The notes under the pieces were generated by a model. It ran no database searches. It had not been told where the DNA came from and saw nothing but the letters and a program-made list of their open reading frames with translations. A program made the translations under genes and the position numbers. Below are positions 23,134 to 30,850 of a stretch of DNA of 32,822 nt, piece by piece. How positions within the stretch are numbered: the first letter of the stretch is position 1; each line of letters starts with the position of its first letter. Source of the DNA: Microbacteriaceae bacterium (GTDB lineage Bacteria; Actinomycetota; Actinomycetes; Actinomycetales; Microbacteriaceae); NCBI GenBank assembly GCA_947443745.1, contig CANEXL010000009.1, forward strand, positions 1-32,822. Direction: 5' to 3'.

Positions 23134-23979
23134 ATGACCGCAGCACACACGTACGGCCCCGGAACGGAAATCACCCTCAATGACGGCATCGTCATTCCGC
23201 AGGTGGGATTTGGTGTCTGGCAGGTCACCGACGACCAGGCTCAGCCCGCCGTCGAAGAGGCTTTGCGCGTGGGTTACCGCAACATCGATACCGCCGCCAT
23301 CTACGAGAACGAAGCTGGTGTCGGTCGCGCCCTCGCCACGTCTGGTCTTGCTCGCGACGAGTACTTCATCACCACCAAGCTCTGGAATGACAGGCAGGGA
23401 ACCGACAGCGCGTTCGCCGCTTTTGAGCAGAGTTTGGACTTGCTGAAGCTCGACTTCGTTGACCTCTACCTGATTCACTGGGCGTCGCCCACGCGCGGTC
23501 TCTTCACGCAGTCGTGGGAGACCCTCATCAAGATCCAGGAGTCCGGACGCGCTCGCTCCATCGGCGTCTCAAACTTCGCCATCGAGCACCTCGAAGATCT
23601 CGCTGCCGCCACCAACGTGGTGCCCTCGGTCAACCAGGTCGAGCTGCACCCCTTCTTGCAACAGCGCGAACTGCAGGCTTTCAACACATCGAAGGGCATC
23701 GTCACCGAGGCGTGGAGCCCCCTGGCTCAGGGCAAGTGCCTCGACAACGATGTGCTTCTGGGGCTCGCCGCCAAGCACGGCAAAACCGTCGCTCAGGTCG
23801 TCATCCGCTGGCATGTGCAGAGCGACCGCCTTGTGATTCCCAAGTCGACGACGCCTCACCGCATTGCCGAGAACTTTGATGTCTTCGACTTTGCACTGGA
23901 TGCAGACGACATGACCCTCATAGCCACTCTGGACTCTGGCACGCGCCTGGGCCCCGACCCCTCACTGGCCGAGTTCTAG
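23134..23979 (+). CDS. Aldo/keto reductase (copy 2)
   Basis: A 281-residue paralogue of the preceding gene, the same length and roughly 80% identical by eye. The catalytic tetrad is conserved (Asp52, Tyr57, Lys82, His115). An ATG at 23107 is in frame, but 23134 aligns exactly with the start of copy 1 (MTAAHTYGPGTEI versus MTSTHAYGPGTEI) and leaves room for a TAGGCT promoter. The pair is a tandem duplication in which each copy has kept its own promoter region and terminator, which suggests separate regulation. Differences cluster in segments such as AAATNVVPSVNQVELH versus KATGVVPAVNQIELH, so substrate preference may differ slightly. Confidence 0.92.
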   Translation: MTAAHTYGPGTEITLNDGIVIPQVGFGVWQVTDDQAQPAVEEALRVGYRNIDTAAIYENEAGVGRALATSGLARDEYFITTKLWNDRQGTDSAFAAFEQSLDLLKLDFVDLYLIHWASPTRGLFTQSWETLIKIQESGRARSIGVSNFAIEHLEDLAAATNVVPSVNQVELHPFLQQRELQAFNTSKGIVTEAWSPLAQGKCLDNDVLLGLAAKHGKTVAQVVIRWHVQSDRLVIPKSTTPHRIAENFDVFDFALDADDMTLIATLDSGTRLGPDPSLAEF

Positions 23980-23989
23980 CAAAATCTGC

Positions 23990-24027
23990 AAAAAGCGGTC
24001 GCCCTCCAATGGATGCGGTCGCTTTTT
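23990..24027 (+). terminator. Rho-independent terminator after aldo/keto reductase copy 2
   Basis: AAAAAGCG and CGCTTTTT enclose 22 bases that can fold further (a TCCA/TGGA repeat), ending in a T5 run. It starts 10 bp after the stop codon and runs to within 5 bp of the stop of the convergent DUF2256 gene, where its A-run would serve as a U-run for that transcript. Confidence 0.8.
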
Positions 24028-24031
24028 CGAT

Positions 24032-24202
24032 TCACTTCGGGGCGCTGGACTTCTGGCGGCGGCAGGCGTCACTGCAGTAGCGAACATCGTCCCAGTTTTT
24101 GGCCCACGCCTTGCGCCACGTCATCGTGCGGCCGCACACAGCGCACAACTTGCTCGGTAAATACCCCTTGTTGCCCTTGAAGTCTCGCTTGTTTTCGCCC
24201 AC
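24032..24202 (-). CDS. DUF2256 zinc-ribbon protein, 56 residues
   Basis: A very small basic protein with the DUF2256 pattern: GENKRDFKGNKGYLPSKLC, CxxC at Cys20/Cys23 (LCAVCGR), a Trp-rich middle (MTWRKAWAKNWDDV), and CxxxC at Cys43/Cys47 (YCSDACRRQ). The four Cys form a treble-clef or zinc-ribbon site. The frame stays open upstream, but that part overlaps the malic enzyme gene in another frame, so the GTG at 24202 is the sensible start, 13 bp after the malic enzyme stop and probably on the same mRNA. The function of the family is unknown; it is sometimes encoded beside deoxyribodipyrimidine photolyase or tRNA-related genes, neither of which is here. Confidence 0.82.
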   Translation of the reverse strand: MGENKRDFKGNKGYLPSKLCAVCGRTMTWRKAWAKNWDDVRYCSDACRRQKSSAPK

Positions 24203-24215
24203 CGTACTATGAAGA

Positions 24216-25430
24216 CTAGTGCTCCACAGCGGCCATGACGGCGGCCGCGACGGCGAGGGCAACCCGCTCGTCGAGGGGGCTCGGAATGATGTAATCGGCA
24301 GCGAGGTCATCGCCCACGATGCCCGCAATAGCGTTGGCGGCAGCGAGCTTCATGGCGGGGGTGATGCGGCGGGCGCCGGCATCCAGAGCGCCACGAAAGA
24401 TGCCGGGGAATGCCAGTACGTTATTGATCTGGTTGGGAAAATCGCTGCGCCCGGTGGCCACGATCTTGGCGTACTTGACGGCGACGTCGGGGTGAACCTC
24501 GGGGGTGGGGTTGGCCATGGCGAAAATCATGGCATCGGATGACATCGTCGCGAGCAACGATTCCTCCACCTTGCCCGAGGAGACTCCAATGTAGACATCC
24601 GCATTCTCGAATGCTTGAACGGGCCCACCCACCACGTTGCGGGGGTTGCTGCGCTTGGCGAAGTTCTCTTTGACGTCATACATGTCGGTGCGGTCCACGC
24701 TCAGAATGCCTCGGGAATCCAGAATGATGACATCGGGGATTCCAGCGGTCAACAGCATTTCTGCAACGGCGAGACCGGCGGCACCCGCACCGGAGATGAC
24801 CACGCGCAGCGTCGTGATGTCGCGGCCGACCACCTTGGCGGCATTGGTGAGGGCAGCGAGAACGACAACGGCGGTGCCGTGTTGGTCATCGTGCATGACG
24901 GGCATGTCGAGGGCCTCGATGACCTTGGCTTCGAGTTCGAAGCAGCGAGGAGCCGAGATGTCCTCGAGGTTGACCGCGCCAAAGCTGTGGCGCAGGCGCA
25001 CCAGGGTCTCGACAATCTCGTCCACGTCGGTTGTGTCGATAACCAGTGGGATGGAGTTCAGCCCAGCGAAGCGCTGAAAGAGGGCCGACTTTCCTTCCAT
25101 GACAGGCAAGGATGCTGCGGGGCCGATATCCCCGAGACCCAGCACGGCCGTGCCGTCACTCACCACAACAACCAGTCGCGATGCCCAGGTGTAGGGGCCG
25201 GCAAGGGCAGGGTTCTCGTGAATCGCGCTACTGACCTGAGCGACACCCGGAGTGTAGGCGATGGAAAGGTCGCGCTTGGAGTCAATCGGGCTGGAGAGCT
25301 CGACACGAAGCTTCCCGCCTTCGTGCGCGGCAAAGATTTCCTCCGAGGTGGGCGCCGGCAGTGCGGGGGCGGTGGTGGTGGAAGCGGGAGATGCGGGTGC
25401 AGAAGCGGCGGAAGGAGCGGAAGCATTCAT
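24216..25430 (-). CDS. NAD(P)-dependent malic enzyme
   Basis: The enzyme oxidatively decarboxylates malate to pyruvate with reduction of NAD(P), linking the TCA cycle to pyruvate and NAD(P)H supply. The 404-residue protein has an Ala/Pro/Ser-rich N-terminal stretch of about 30 residues. The malic domain follows, with the catalytic Tyr in [12 protein letters not shown], Lys in [13 protein letters not shown] and metal-binding acids in [15 protein letters not shown] and [14 protein letters not shown]. The Rossmann domain comes last ([54 protein letters not shown]). It is the short bacterial form without the phosphotransacetylase-like domain of MaeB. ATG 25430 was chosen over an upstream ATG (25472) because AAGAG stands 8 nt before it and the palindrome sits there. 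DUF2256 follows on the same strand. Confidence 0.94.
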   Translation of the reverse strand: MNASAPSAASAPASPASTTTAPALPAPTSEEIFAAHEGGKLRVELSSPIDSKRDLSIAYTPGVAQVSSAIHENPALAGPYTWASRLVVVVSDGTAVLGLGDIGPAASLPVMEGKSALFQRFAGLNSIPLVIDTTDVDEIVETLVRLRHSFGAVNLEDISAPRCFELEAKVIEALDMPVMHDDQHGTAVVVLAALTNAAKVVGRDITTLRVVISGAGAAGLAVAEMLLTAGIPDVIILDSRGILSVDRTDMYDVKENFAKRSNPRNVVGGPVQAFENADVYIGVSSGKVEESLLATMSSDAMIFAMANPTPEVHPDVAVKYAKIVATGRSDFPNQINNVLAFPGIFRGALDAGARRITPAMKLAAANAIAGIVGDDLAADYIIPSPLDERVALAVAAAVMAAVEH

Positions 25431-25437
25431 CAGTGAA

Positions 25438-25451
25438 CTCTTTCGAAAGAG
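25438..25451 (-). promoter_or_regulatory. 14-bp palindrome covering the malic enzyme Shine-Dalgarno
   Basis: CTCTTTCGAAAGAG is perfectly self-complementary and contains the ribosome-binding AAAGAG, 8 nt before the ATG. Like the palindrome before the GNAT-AAA gene, it places the ribosome-binding site in a symmetric sequence. Confidence 0.45.
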
Positions 25452-25672
25452 GGGGCGGCAAAGGGGCGGCAAAGAAACGGCCAGGAACGGGCCATCGGGG
25501 AAATCGGCACAAAACCGAGGACGCCCGTGGGCGAAGAAAATGGTCAGCGTCGCGATTGATTTACGCGATGAAGTGCTGAACTGCCGATTGATGTTGCGGC
25601 ATACAGGGGGGAACTGAACTGGTAAAGCTCATGACCTGTGCCTACAGACTAACTCACCACCGGCAAGCCAGA

Positions 25673-25678
25673 TAGTCT
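25673..25678 (+). promoter_or_regulatory. Candidate -10 box of the SulP-like gene
   Basis: TAGTCT lies 10 nt before the GTG at 25689, with AAAGG between them. The transcript would have almost no leader. The rest of the 25473-25688 gap shows no other clear signal besides the palindrome near the malic enzyme start. Confidence 0.35.
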
Positions 25679-25688
25679 GAAAGGTCTC

Positions 25689-26726
25689 GTGGCAATCATC
25701 CCCCCGCTAAAAATATCCAACCGCTATGCTCCGGAACCCTCGGTTCTCACGGCTCTCCGCTCTCCCCGCATCCTGACCCGCGAGGTTCTCGCCGGTCTCG
25801 TCGCCGCCGGAATCTTGATCATGGTATTCATGCCGCGCATCACCAAAGTGGTTCCTGCACCTTTGGTGGCCATCGTTATCTTGACGGCGATAACCGTGCT
25901 GGCCGCCATTGCCGTTCCCACCGTCGGCGATCAGGGTGCGTTGCCCACGAGCCTGCCGGCACTGTTTATCCCCAACGTGCCTTTCACACTTGAGACCCTG
26001 GGCATCATTGCGCCCTACGCCCTCGCCATGGCGCTGGTCGGTCTCCTCGAATCGCTGATGACGGCAAAGCTTGTCGATGACATCACGGATACCCACTCCC
26101 ACAAGACCCGCGAAGCCTGGGGCCAGGGCGTCTCCAACATGCTGTCGGGAATCTTTGGTGGCATGGGCGGATGCGCCATGATCGGCCAAACCATGATCAA
26201 TGTGAGAGCTTCAGGCGCTCGCACCCGCATCTCCACATTTCTCGCCGGGGTGTTCCTGCTGATTCTCGTCGTGGGTCTCGGCGATGTGGTCGCCATTATC
26301 TCCATGGCCGCCCTCGTCGCCGTTGCTATCACGCACAACCTTGCCATTGGCGTGATCATCGGTGTCATCGTCGCGATGGTGGCGTTCGCGCGTCGAGTGG
26401 CGCATTTTGTCACGGTGGAGCGCACCGTCAGCGACGTCTCGACCGACACAGGAGTGATTCCCACCGCTCGGTATACGGTCACAGGCGAGCTCTTCTTTGC
26501 CTCCAGTAACGACCTGACGACTCAGTTCGAATGCACGGATGACCCCGACCACGTGCTCATCGACATGACGGCCGCTCGCGTGTGGGATGCCCCAACGGTT
26601 GCGGCGCTGGATGCCATCACCGTGAAATATGAAAGCCGCGGCAAGAGCGTCGAATTCGTGGGCATGAACCCGGCGAGTGTCACGATGCACCAGCGCCTTG
26701 CCGGAACCTTCGGCGAGGGGATCTAG
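25689..26726 (+). CDS. SulP-family anion transporter with STAS domain, two apparent internal deletions
   Basis: The reading frame is clean for 345 codons from a GTG, but the family (SulP/SLC26, sulfate, bicarbonate or other anion carriers) normally has about 490-560 residues. N-terminal RSPRILTREVLAGLV is typical of helix 1. The text then jumps at once to AAGILIMVFMPRITKVVPAPLVAIV, which belongs past the middle of the membrane domain; some 130 residues with helices 1-7 are missing. The conserved ALVGLLESLMTAKLVDD and GGMGGCAMIGQTMINVRASGARTRISTF are present. A second jump follows MAALVAV, where about 40 residues (a helix pair containing the usual FDWHSI-like loop) are missing, and the sequence resumes at AITHNLAIGVIIGV. 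The C-terminal STAS domain (YTVTGELFFASSNDLT to residue 345) is complete. It may be a dead but in-frame gene or a minimal variant; transport activity is doubtful. The missing segments are judged from memory of the family. Confidence 0.75.
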   Translation: MAIIPPLKISNRYAPEPSVLTALRSPRILTREVLAGLVAAGILIMVFMPRITKVVPAPLVAIVILTAITVLAAIAVPTVGDQGALPTSLPALFIPNVPFTLETLGIIAPYALAMALVGLLESLMTAKLVDDITDTHSHKTREAWGQGVSNMLSGIFGGMGGCAMIGQTMINVRASGARTRISTFLAGVFLLILVVGLGDVVAIISMAALVAVAITHNLAIGVIIGVIVAMVAFARRVAHFVTVERTVSDVSTDTGVIPTARYTVTGELFFASSNDLTTQFECTDDPDHVLIDMTAARVWDAPTVAALDAITVKYESRGKSVEFVGMNPASVTMHQRLAGTFGEGI

Positions 26727-26769
26727 ATTTATCGGCCTCAGGCGAACGTCAAGCGGCGGGACGGCGAAA

Positions 26770-27642
26770 TCAGCGCGGAATCAGCAGCAGGCACACGATG
26801 AGACCCACGAAGAAGTTGATGGCCAGAAACTTGCGCCAGCCACGATGAGCGTTCTCACAGTCGGCATCGCTCAGATTTCTAAACGGCAACACCATGAGGA
26901 TGTAGGGAACAGCCGTCGCGGCTGCCACCCCAAACATCCATGCCGGTTGCGCAAAGAAGGCTCCGCAGGCAACGAACCCACTAGCGAGCGCGTAACACGC
27001 CAGCGCAAAGCGAGACGTCTTGGCGGCACCGATGACGGTCGCCACCGAGGCTAGGTGAGCTTCGCGATCCGCCTGAATATCTTGCACGGCGCCAAACGCA
27101 TGGGATGCCATCCCCCACAGAAAGAACGCCGCCAAAACCAGCCAGAGCGCGGGCGTAAAGACGGCTCCGGCCAGGACCGCCCCATAAATGGCCGGGCTCA
27201 CGAAGTGCGTACTGGAGGTGATCGAATCGAGGAACGGCACCTCTTTGAAGCGCAGGCCCTTTATGGAATACGCCACCACGGCAAACATGCTGACGGCCAG
27301 CACCAGCCACGACAGCGGGCTCCCGACGGCAACAAGGTAGACAAGGAACGGAACGTTCGTGATGAGCACGGCCCACAGAGTGATGCCGTGCAGGCTGCGA
27401 TCCAAGACCGCCCCCTCGACGCCCCCCTTTCGGGGATTGAGCAGATCCGATTCGTAATCAAAGACATCGTTGATGCCGTACATGGCCAGGTTGTAAGGGA
27501 TGAGAAAGAACAGGGTGCCAACGATGAACGTGAGGTCGACCGTGCGGGTCGTGATCAGGTAGGCGGCTGCGAAAGGGAACGCCGTATTCACCCACGACAG
27601 GGGCCGCGAGGAGAGGAAGAGTTGGCCAAGGATGCGCATCAT
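26770..27642 (-). CDS. crtEb: Lycopene elongase (UbiA-type prenyltransferase)
   Basis: A membrane prenyltransferase that adds dimethylallyl (C5) units to both ends of lycopene to make a C50 acyclic carotenoid (flavuxanthin type). The 290 residues form about 8-9 helices with the two Asp-rich Mg-diphosphate sites of the UbiA family: NDVFDYESD at 58-66 and DIQAD at 188-192. The ATG at 27642 overlaps the stop of crtYf in ATGA (27639-27642). It is the last gene of the crt operon. The order crtI-crtYe-crtYf-crtEb is that of the decaprenoxanthin cluster of Corynebacterium glutamicum, which supports the elongase call over other UbiA enzymes such as MenA. Confidence 0.88.
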   Translation of the reverse strand: MMRILGQLFLSSRPLSWVNTAFPFAAAYLITTRTVDLTFIVGTLFFLIPYNLAMYGINDVFDYESDLLNPRKGGVEGAVLDRSLHGITLWAVLITNVPFLVYLVAVGSPLSWLVLAVSMFAVVAYSIKGLRFKEVPFLDSITSSTHFVSPAIYGAVLAGAVFTPALWLVLAAFFLWGMASHAFGAVQDIQADREAHLASVATVIGAAKTSRFALACYALASGFVACGAFFAQPAWMFGVAAATAVPYILMVLPFRNLSDADCENAHRGWRKFLAINFFVGLIVCLLLIPR

Positions 27643-27974
27643 TGCCTCGGAAACCTAAATTTTATGCGGGCACCGGATGCCATCAATTCCCAGACGGACG
27701 GCAACAGAATGACGGCCACCAGCGTGTAGAAGAAGTCCTCAATGGGGGCGACGCCAATGTAGATTCCAGAAATTTTCGAGGTGTCGTAGGCGACCAATCC
27801 GATCCCGATCATGACGTTATCGAAGACGATGGAGAACACGAGCAGCACAACAAGGGTGATCCCCCGCGGCACCCAAAACGTTCGATTCCAGGATGCCTTC
27901 GTCAGAGATCGAACCCAGAACATGAACCACAGGGCAAGACCCAGAAAGAGGATGTTGAGCGTCAGATAGGTCAC
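27639..27974 (-). CDS. crtYf: Heterodimeric C50 carotenoid cyclase subunit
   Basis: A 111-residue membrane protein with three hydrophobic helices and the cyclase-domain motif PIEDFFY, in which the acidic pair is needed for proton-initiated cyclisation. With CrtYe it forms the two-subunit cyclase acting on the elongated C50 intermediate. The start is the GTG at 27974, which overlaps the crtYe stop in GTGA. The frame is open further upstream, but the added residues (MARGASRRRFPHRGWG) overlap crtYe and look spurious. Whether epsilon-, beta- or gamma-rings are made cannot be read from sequence. Confidence 0.85.
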   Translation of the reverse strand: MTYLTLNILFLGLALWFMFWVRSLTKASWNRTFWVPRGITLVVLLVFSIVFDNVMIGIGLVAYDTSKISGIYIGVAPIEDFFYTLVAVILLPSVWELMASGARIKFRFPRQ

Positions 27975-28330
27975 GAGACCCCATCCCCTGTGTGGGAAGC
28001 GGCGGCGGCTCGCCCCTCTCGCCAAGCAAAGAACTGCGTCGAGGCGCCAAAGAGGTTCATCGTCATGTAGGTCAACAGTGTCAGGAAAAACAGCTCTTCC
28101 AGCGGGAGTTCCGGTCCCAGCAGAATGCCTGTCATAAAGGATGTTTCACCGCGAAAGAACAACCCTTGACCGATGCCGTAGAGGTCCCACACGAGAAAGA
28201 AAACGATGCCGATGACGTGCACGATGCCGGCACGGCGAGCACTGACCCAATAGAAAAGATGGAATCGACGGTCGAGCACCACCATGCCGATCAACGACAA
28301 CAACAGCGCGATGAGGTAGACGAAACCCAT
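27971..28330 (-). CDS. crtYe: Heterodimeric C50 carotenoid cyclase subunit
   Basis: A 119-residue membrane protein with three helices (MGFVYLIALLLSLIGMVVLD, VHVIGIVFFLVWDLYGI, FFLTLLTYMTMNLFGA) and the conserved PLEELFF motif that parallels PIEDFFY in CrtYf. The two proteins correspond to the halves of fused lycopene cyclases found in fungi and archaea. The ATG is 10 bp after the crtI stop, and the stop overlaps the start of crtYf, so the two subunits should be made in equal amounts. Confidence 0.86.
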   Translation of the reverse strand: MGFVYLIALLLSLIGMVVLDRRFHLFYWVSARRAGIVHVIGIVFFLVWDLYGIGQGLFFRGETSFMTGILLGPELPLEELFFLTLLTYMTMNLFGASTQFFAWREGRAAAASHTGDGVS

Positions 28331-28340
28331 CTTTTAGGGC

Positions 28341-29945
28341 CTAACGGTCGACGGTGGGAAACAAAGGTTCCGGTAGAGGTTCCGTCGTTGTGTCTCCGCG
28401 AAGACGCTTCACAAGAATCTCGGCGCTAATCAAACACATCGGCAGGCCGATACCAGGAATGGTGGTTCCTCCAGCGTAGAACAAGCCATCGACTTTCTTG
28501 CTCACATTGCCCGCCCTAAAGAAGGCGCTCTGCGACAAAATGTGGCTCGGGCCCAGGGCGCTTCCCTTCCACGAGTTGAGGTGGTCCACGAAATCGGCCG
28601 GACCCATCGTGCGACGAACCACAATGCGATCCGCCAAATCGGGCACACCGGCCCACGTCGCGATCTGCTCAATCACGTTGTCGGTAATCGCCTCAACCTG
28701 CGCACTCCCCTTGCCGTCAAGCCCCCCGTGCCCGATGCTCGGGTCGGCGGGAATGGGCACCAGAATGAAGAGGTTCGTGTCACCGGCCGGGGCAACATCC
28801 GGGTCAATGACACTGGGCTTGCAGACATAAATGGATGCCGGATCGGGCACCGAGGTCGGCTCGTTGAAGATCTTGCCGAAGTTCTCGTTCCAGTCGTTGG
28901 TGAACAACAGCGTGTGGTGCTCGAGTTCAGGCACCTCGCCCTTGACGCCCAAGTAGACGAGAACGGCGCTGGGACCCGCGACGCGCTTGGACCACCAGGC
29001 GGCGTTATAGGTCTGCAATGCTTCGGGCAGCAACTTGGTTTCCGTGAAGTGCAGATCGGCGGTGGACACCACAACATCACCAGCAAGACGCAGAGTCTCG
29101 CCCTTGGTGTTGGTGTACTCGACACCAATGGCCTTGGCCTTCTTGCTGTGGCCAGCGGGGTTTACCGCGGTAACAATTCTGGTGACGGATGCCTCCGTAA
29201 TGAGCTGCACCCCCGCGGCGAGCGCGATGTCACGAATCGAGTGGATGACGCGGGTGAACCCGCCCTGCGCGTACAGCACTCCGTCTTCCATGTCGAGGTA
29301 ACTCATGAGGTGGTACATGCTCGGGGTGATGAACGGGCTCGAGCCGAGGAAGACCGCCGGGTAGCCGAGAATTTTCTGCAGGCGCGGGTCGCTCACGTGA
29401 CGGGCGGCGAATTTCGACAGAGGTTCGCGCAACAGGCGGGCGAGCTTGCCAGTGCGGGAGAGAACGTCGGCACGCAGTAGCGGCCCAAACTTCTCAAACG
29501 ACGTGTACAGGAATCGCTTGACCGCGATGTCGTACGTGTCTTTGGCCGAGTCGAGGTAACGGATCATGGCCGGGCGCGATCCGGGTTCCATCGATTCGAA
29601 GAGGTCGAGGTTGGCTTCGCGGTCGGCGCGAACATCGACGGGACGGCTGGGGTAGACGCCATCCTCTTCGAACAGAACGCGGTATGCCGGGTCGAGCTTC
29701 TGCAGGTTCAGCTGCTCGGCGCTCGAGGTTCCCATGAGCTTGTAGAAGTGGTCAAAGACCTCGGGCATGAGGTACCACGAGGGGCCGGTATCAAACCGAA
29801 AACCCTTGTGCTCCCACGAACCCGCGCGACCACCGACCTCCGCGTGCTTCTCAATCAGAGTGACGTCGTAACCATCGCGGGCGAGAAGGGCTGCCGAGGC
29901 GAGTCCGGCAATGCCGCCGCCGATCACAATTGCGGTTGTTGTCAT
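28341..29945 (-). CDS. crtI: Phytoene desaturase
   Basis: An FAD-dependent, membrane-associated enzyme that converts phytoene to lycopene in four desaturation steps. The N-terminal dinucleotide-binding motif VIGGGIAGLASAALLARDGYDVTLIEKHAEVGGRAG lies within residues 8-43. RFDTGPSWYLMPEVFDHF comes next, and the C-terminal FAD/carotenoid-binding signature FYAGGTTIPGIGLPMCLISAEILVKRL sits near the end. At 534 residues it has the usual length. Its start overlaps the crtB stop in ATGA (29942-29945), and crtYe follows after 10 bp. Confidence 0.97.
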   Translation of the reverse strand: MTTTAIVIGGGIAGLASAALLARDGYDVTLIEKHAEVGGRAGSWEHKGFRFDTGPSWYLMPEVFDHFYKLMGTSSAEQLNLQKLDPAYRVLFEEDGVYPSRPVDVRADREANLDLFESMEPGSRPAMIRYLDSAKDTYDIAVKRFLYTSFEKFGPLLRADVLSRTGKLARLLREPLSKFAARHVSDPRLQKILGYPAVFLGSSPFITPSMYHLMSYLDMEDGVLYAQGGFTRVIHSIRDIALAAGVQLITEASVTRIVTAVNPAGHSKKAKAIGVEYTNTKGETLRLAGDVVVSTADLHFTETKLLPEALQTYNAAWWSKRVAGPSAVLVYLGVKGEVPELEHHTLLFTNDWNENFGKIFNEPTSVPDPASIYVCKPSVIDPDVAPAGDTNLFILVPIPADPSIGHGGLDGKGSAQVEAITDNVIEQIATWAGVPDLADRIVVRRTMGPADFVDHLNSWKGSALGPSHILSQSAFFRAGNVSKKVDGLFYAGGTTIPGIGLPMCLISAEILVKRLRGDTTTEPLPEPLFPTVDR

Positions 29946-30850
29946 GAGGTGCGTCCCATCAGTGCGGCGAGTGCGAGGCGAGCCTTGACTAATGTCGGCA
30001 CGCTCACGCGGGTCTGTTTCAATTCGGATGCCGGGGTGCGTTCAATCCGGCGGTTCAGTGCGGCAAAAAGGTTTTGAGCCAGGGCGACAGCGCGACGGCT
30101 AGAGAAGGGGAGGTCGGGAACGATCGAGGCTGAAATGGCAAGGTCGGCGTCGATGTCGGCGACCAAGCGGGCCTTGTCTTCTTCGGTGAAAGTGGCGATG
30201 TCGATGCCGGGAAAATAGCTGCGGCCCAGAGCATCGACGTCGGCCGAGAGGTCACGCAAGAAGTTGACCTTCTGGAAGGCCGCCCCGAGTTTGCGGGCGC
30301 CGTGCACGAAACGCTCATCCTGTTCGGGGGTGACCACGACATCCTTCAAGAATGCTCGCAGGCACATGAGCCCGACGACCTCGGCCGAACCATAGACGTA
30401 GACATCGAAACTCTCGGGCGTGTGCACTACCTCGGTGATATCTACCCGCATCGACGCGAAGAACGGGCGGGTCAGCGCCGACTCGATACCGGTGCGACGA
30501 GCGGTGAGGGCAAAAGCATGAACGACAAGGTTGGTACTGAAACCGGATGCCATCGCGCGCTCGGTCTCGGTCTCCAGCTCATCAAGAAGACGCCGCGTCT
30601 CGGCAGCATCCGCGCCGGCCTCGGCAGCCACCCCATCGACAATTTCATCGGCAAGACGCACCAGCGCATAGATGTTGGCGACGTCACCGCGAACACCCTT
30701 TCCCAGCAGTCTCGCTGCTAAGCCAAAAGATGTGGAATAACGGTTGATGACAATGCCGGCTGTTTGCTCCGCAACACTGTCGTACAGGGCGCTCTGCCGC
30801 GACTGCACGCGAGGAGACTCGGTGGAAACGGCGGGATTGCGAGAGGTCAC
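29942..30850 (-). CDS. crtB: Phytoene synthase
   Basis: The product joins two GGPP molecules head to head to make phytoene. The 302-residue all-alpha protein carries the two Asp-rich Mg sites of squalene/phytoene synthases, DEIVD at 68-72 and DLSAD at 200-204, the latter inside QKVNFLRDLSADVDALGRSYFPG. The start overlaps the crtE stop in ATGA (30847-30850) and the stop overlaps the crtI start, so three enzymes are translationally coupled in pathway order. Confidence 0.96.
   Translation of the reverse strand: MTSRNPAVSTESPRVQSRQSALYDSVAEQTAGIVINRYSTSFGLAARLLGKGVRGDVANIYALVRLADEIVDGVAAEAGADAAETRRLLDELETETERAMASGFSTNLVVHAFALTARRTGIESALTRPFFASMRVDITEVVHTPESFDVYVYGSAEVVGLMCLRAFLKDVVVTPEQDERFVHGARKLGAAFQKVNFLRDLSADVDALGRSYFPGIDIATFTEEDKARLVADIDADLAISASIVPDLPFSSRRAVALAQNLFAALNRRIERTPASELKQTRVSVPTLVKARLALAALMGRTS

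Noticed and set aside
24615-25436. Open frame of 273 codons opposite the malic enzyme gene
   Set aside because: It is a mirror of the coding strand with low-complexity Gly/His-rich sequence and no ribosome-binding site.
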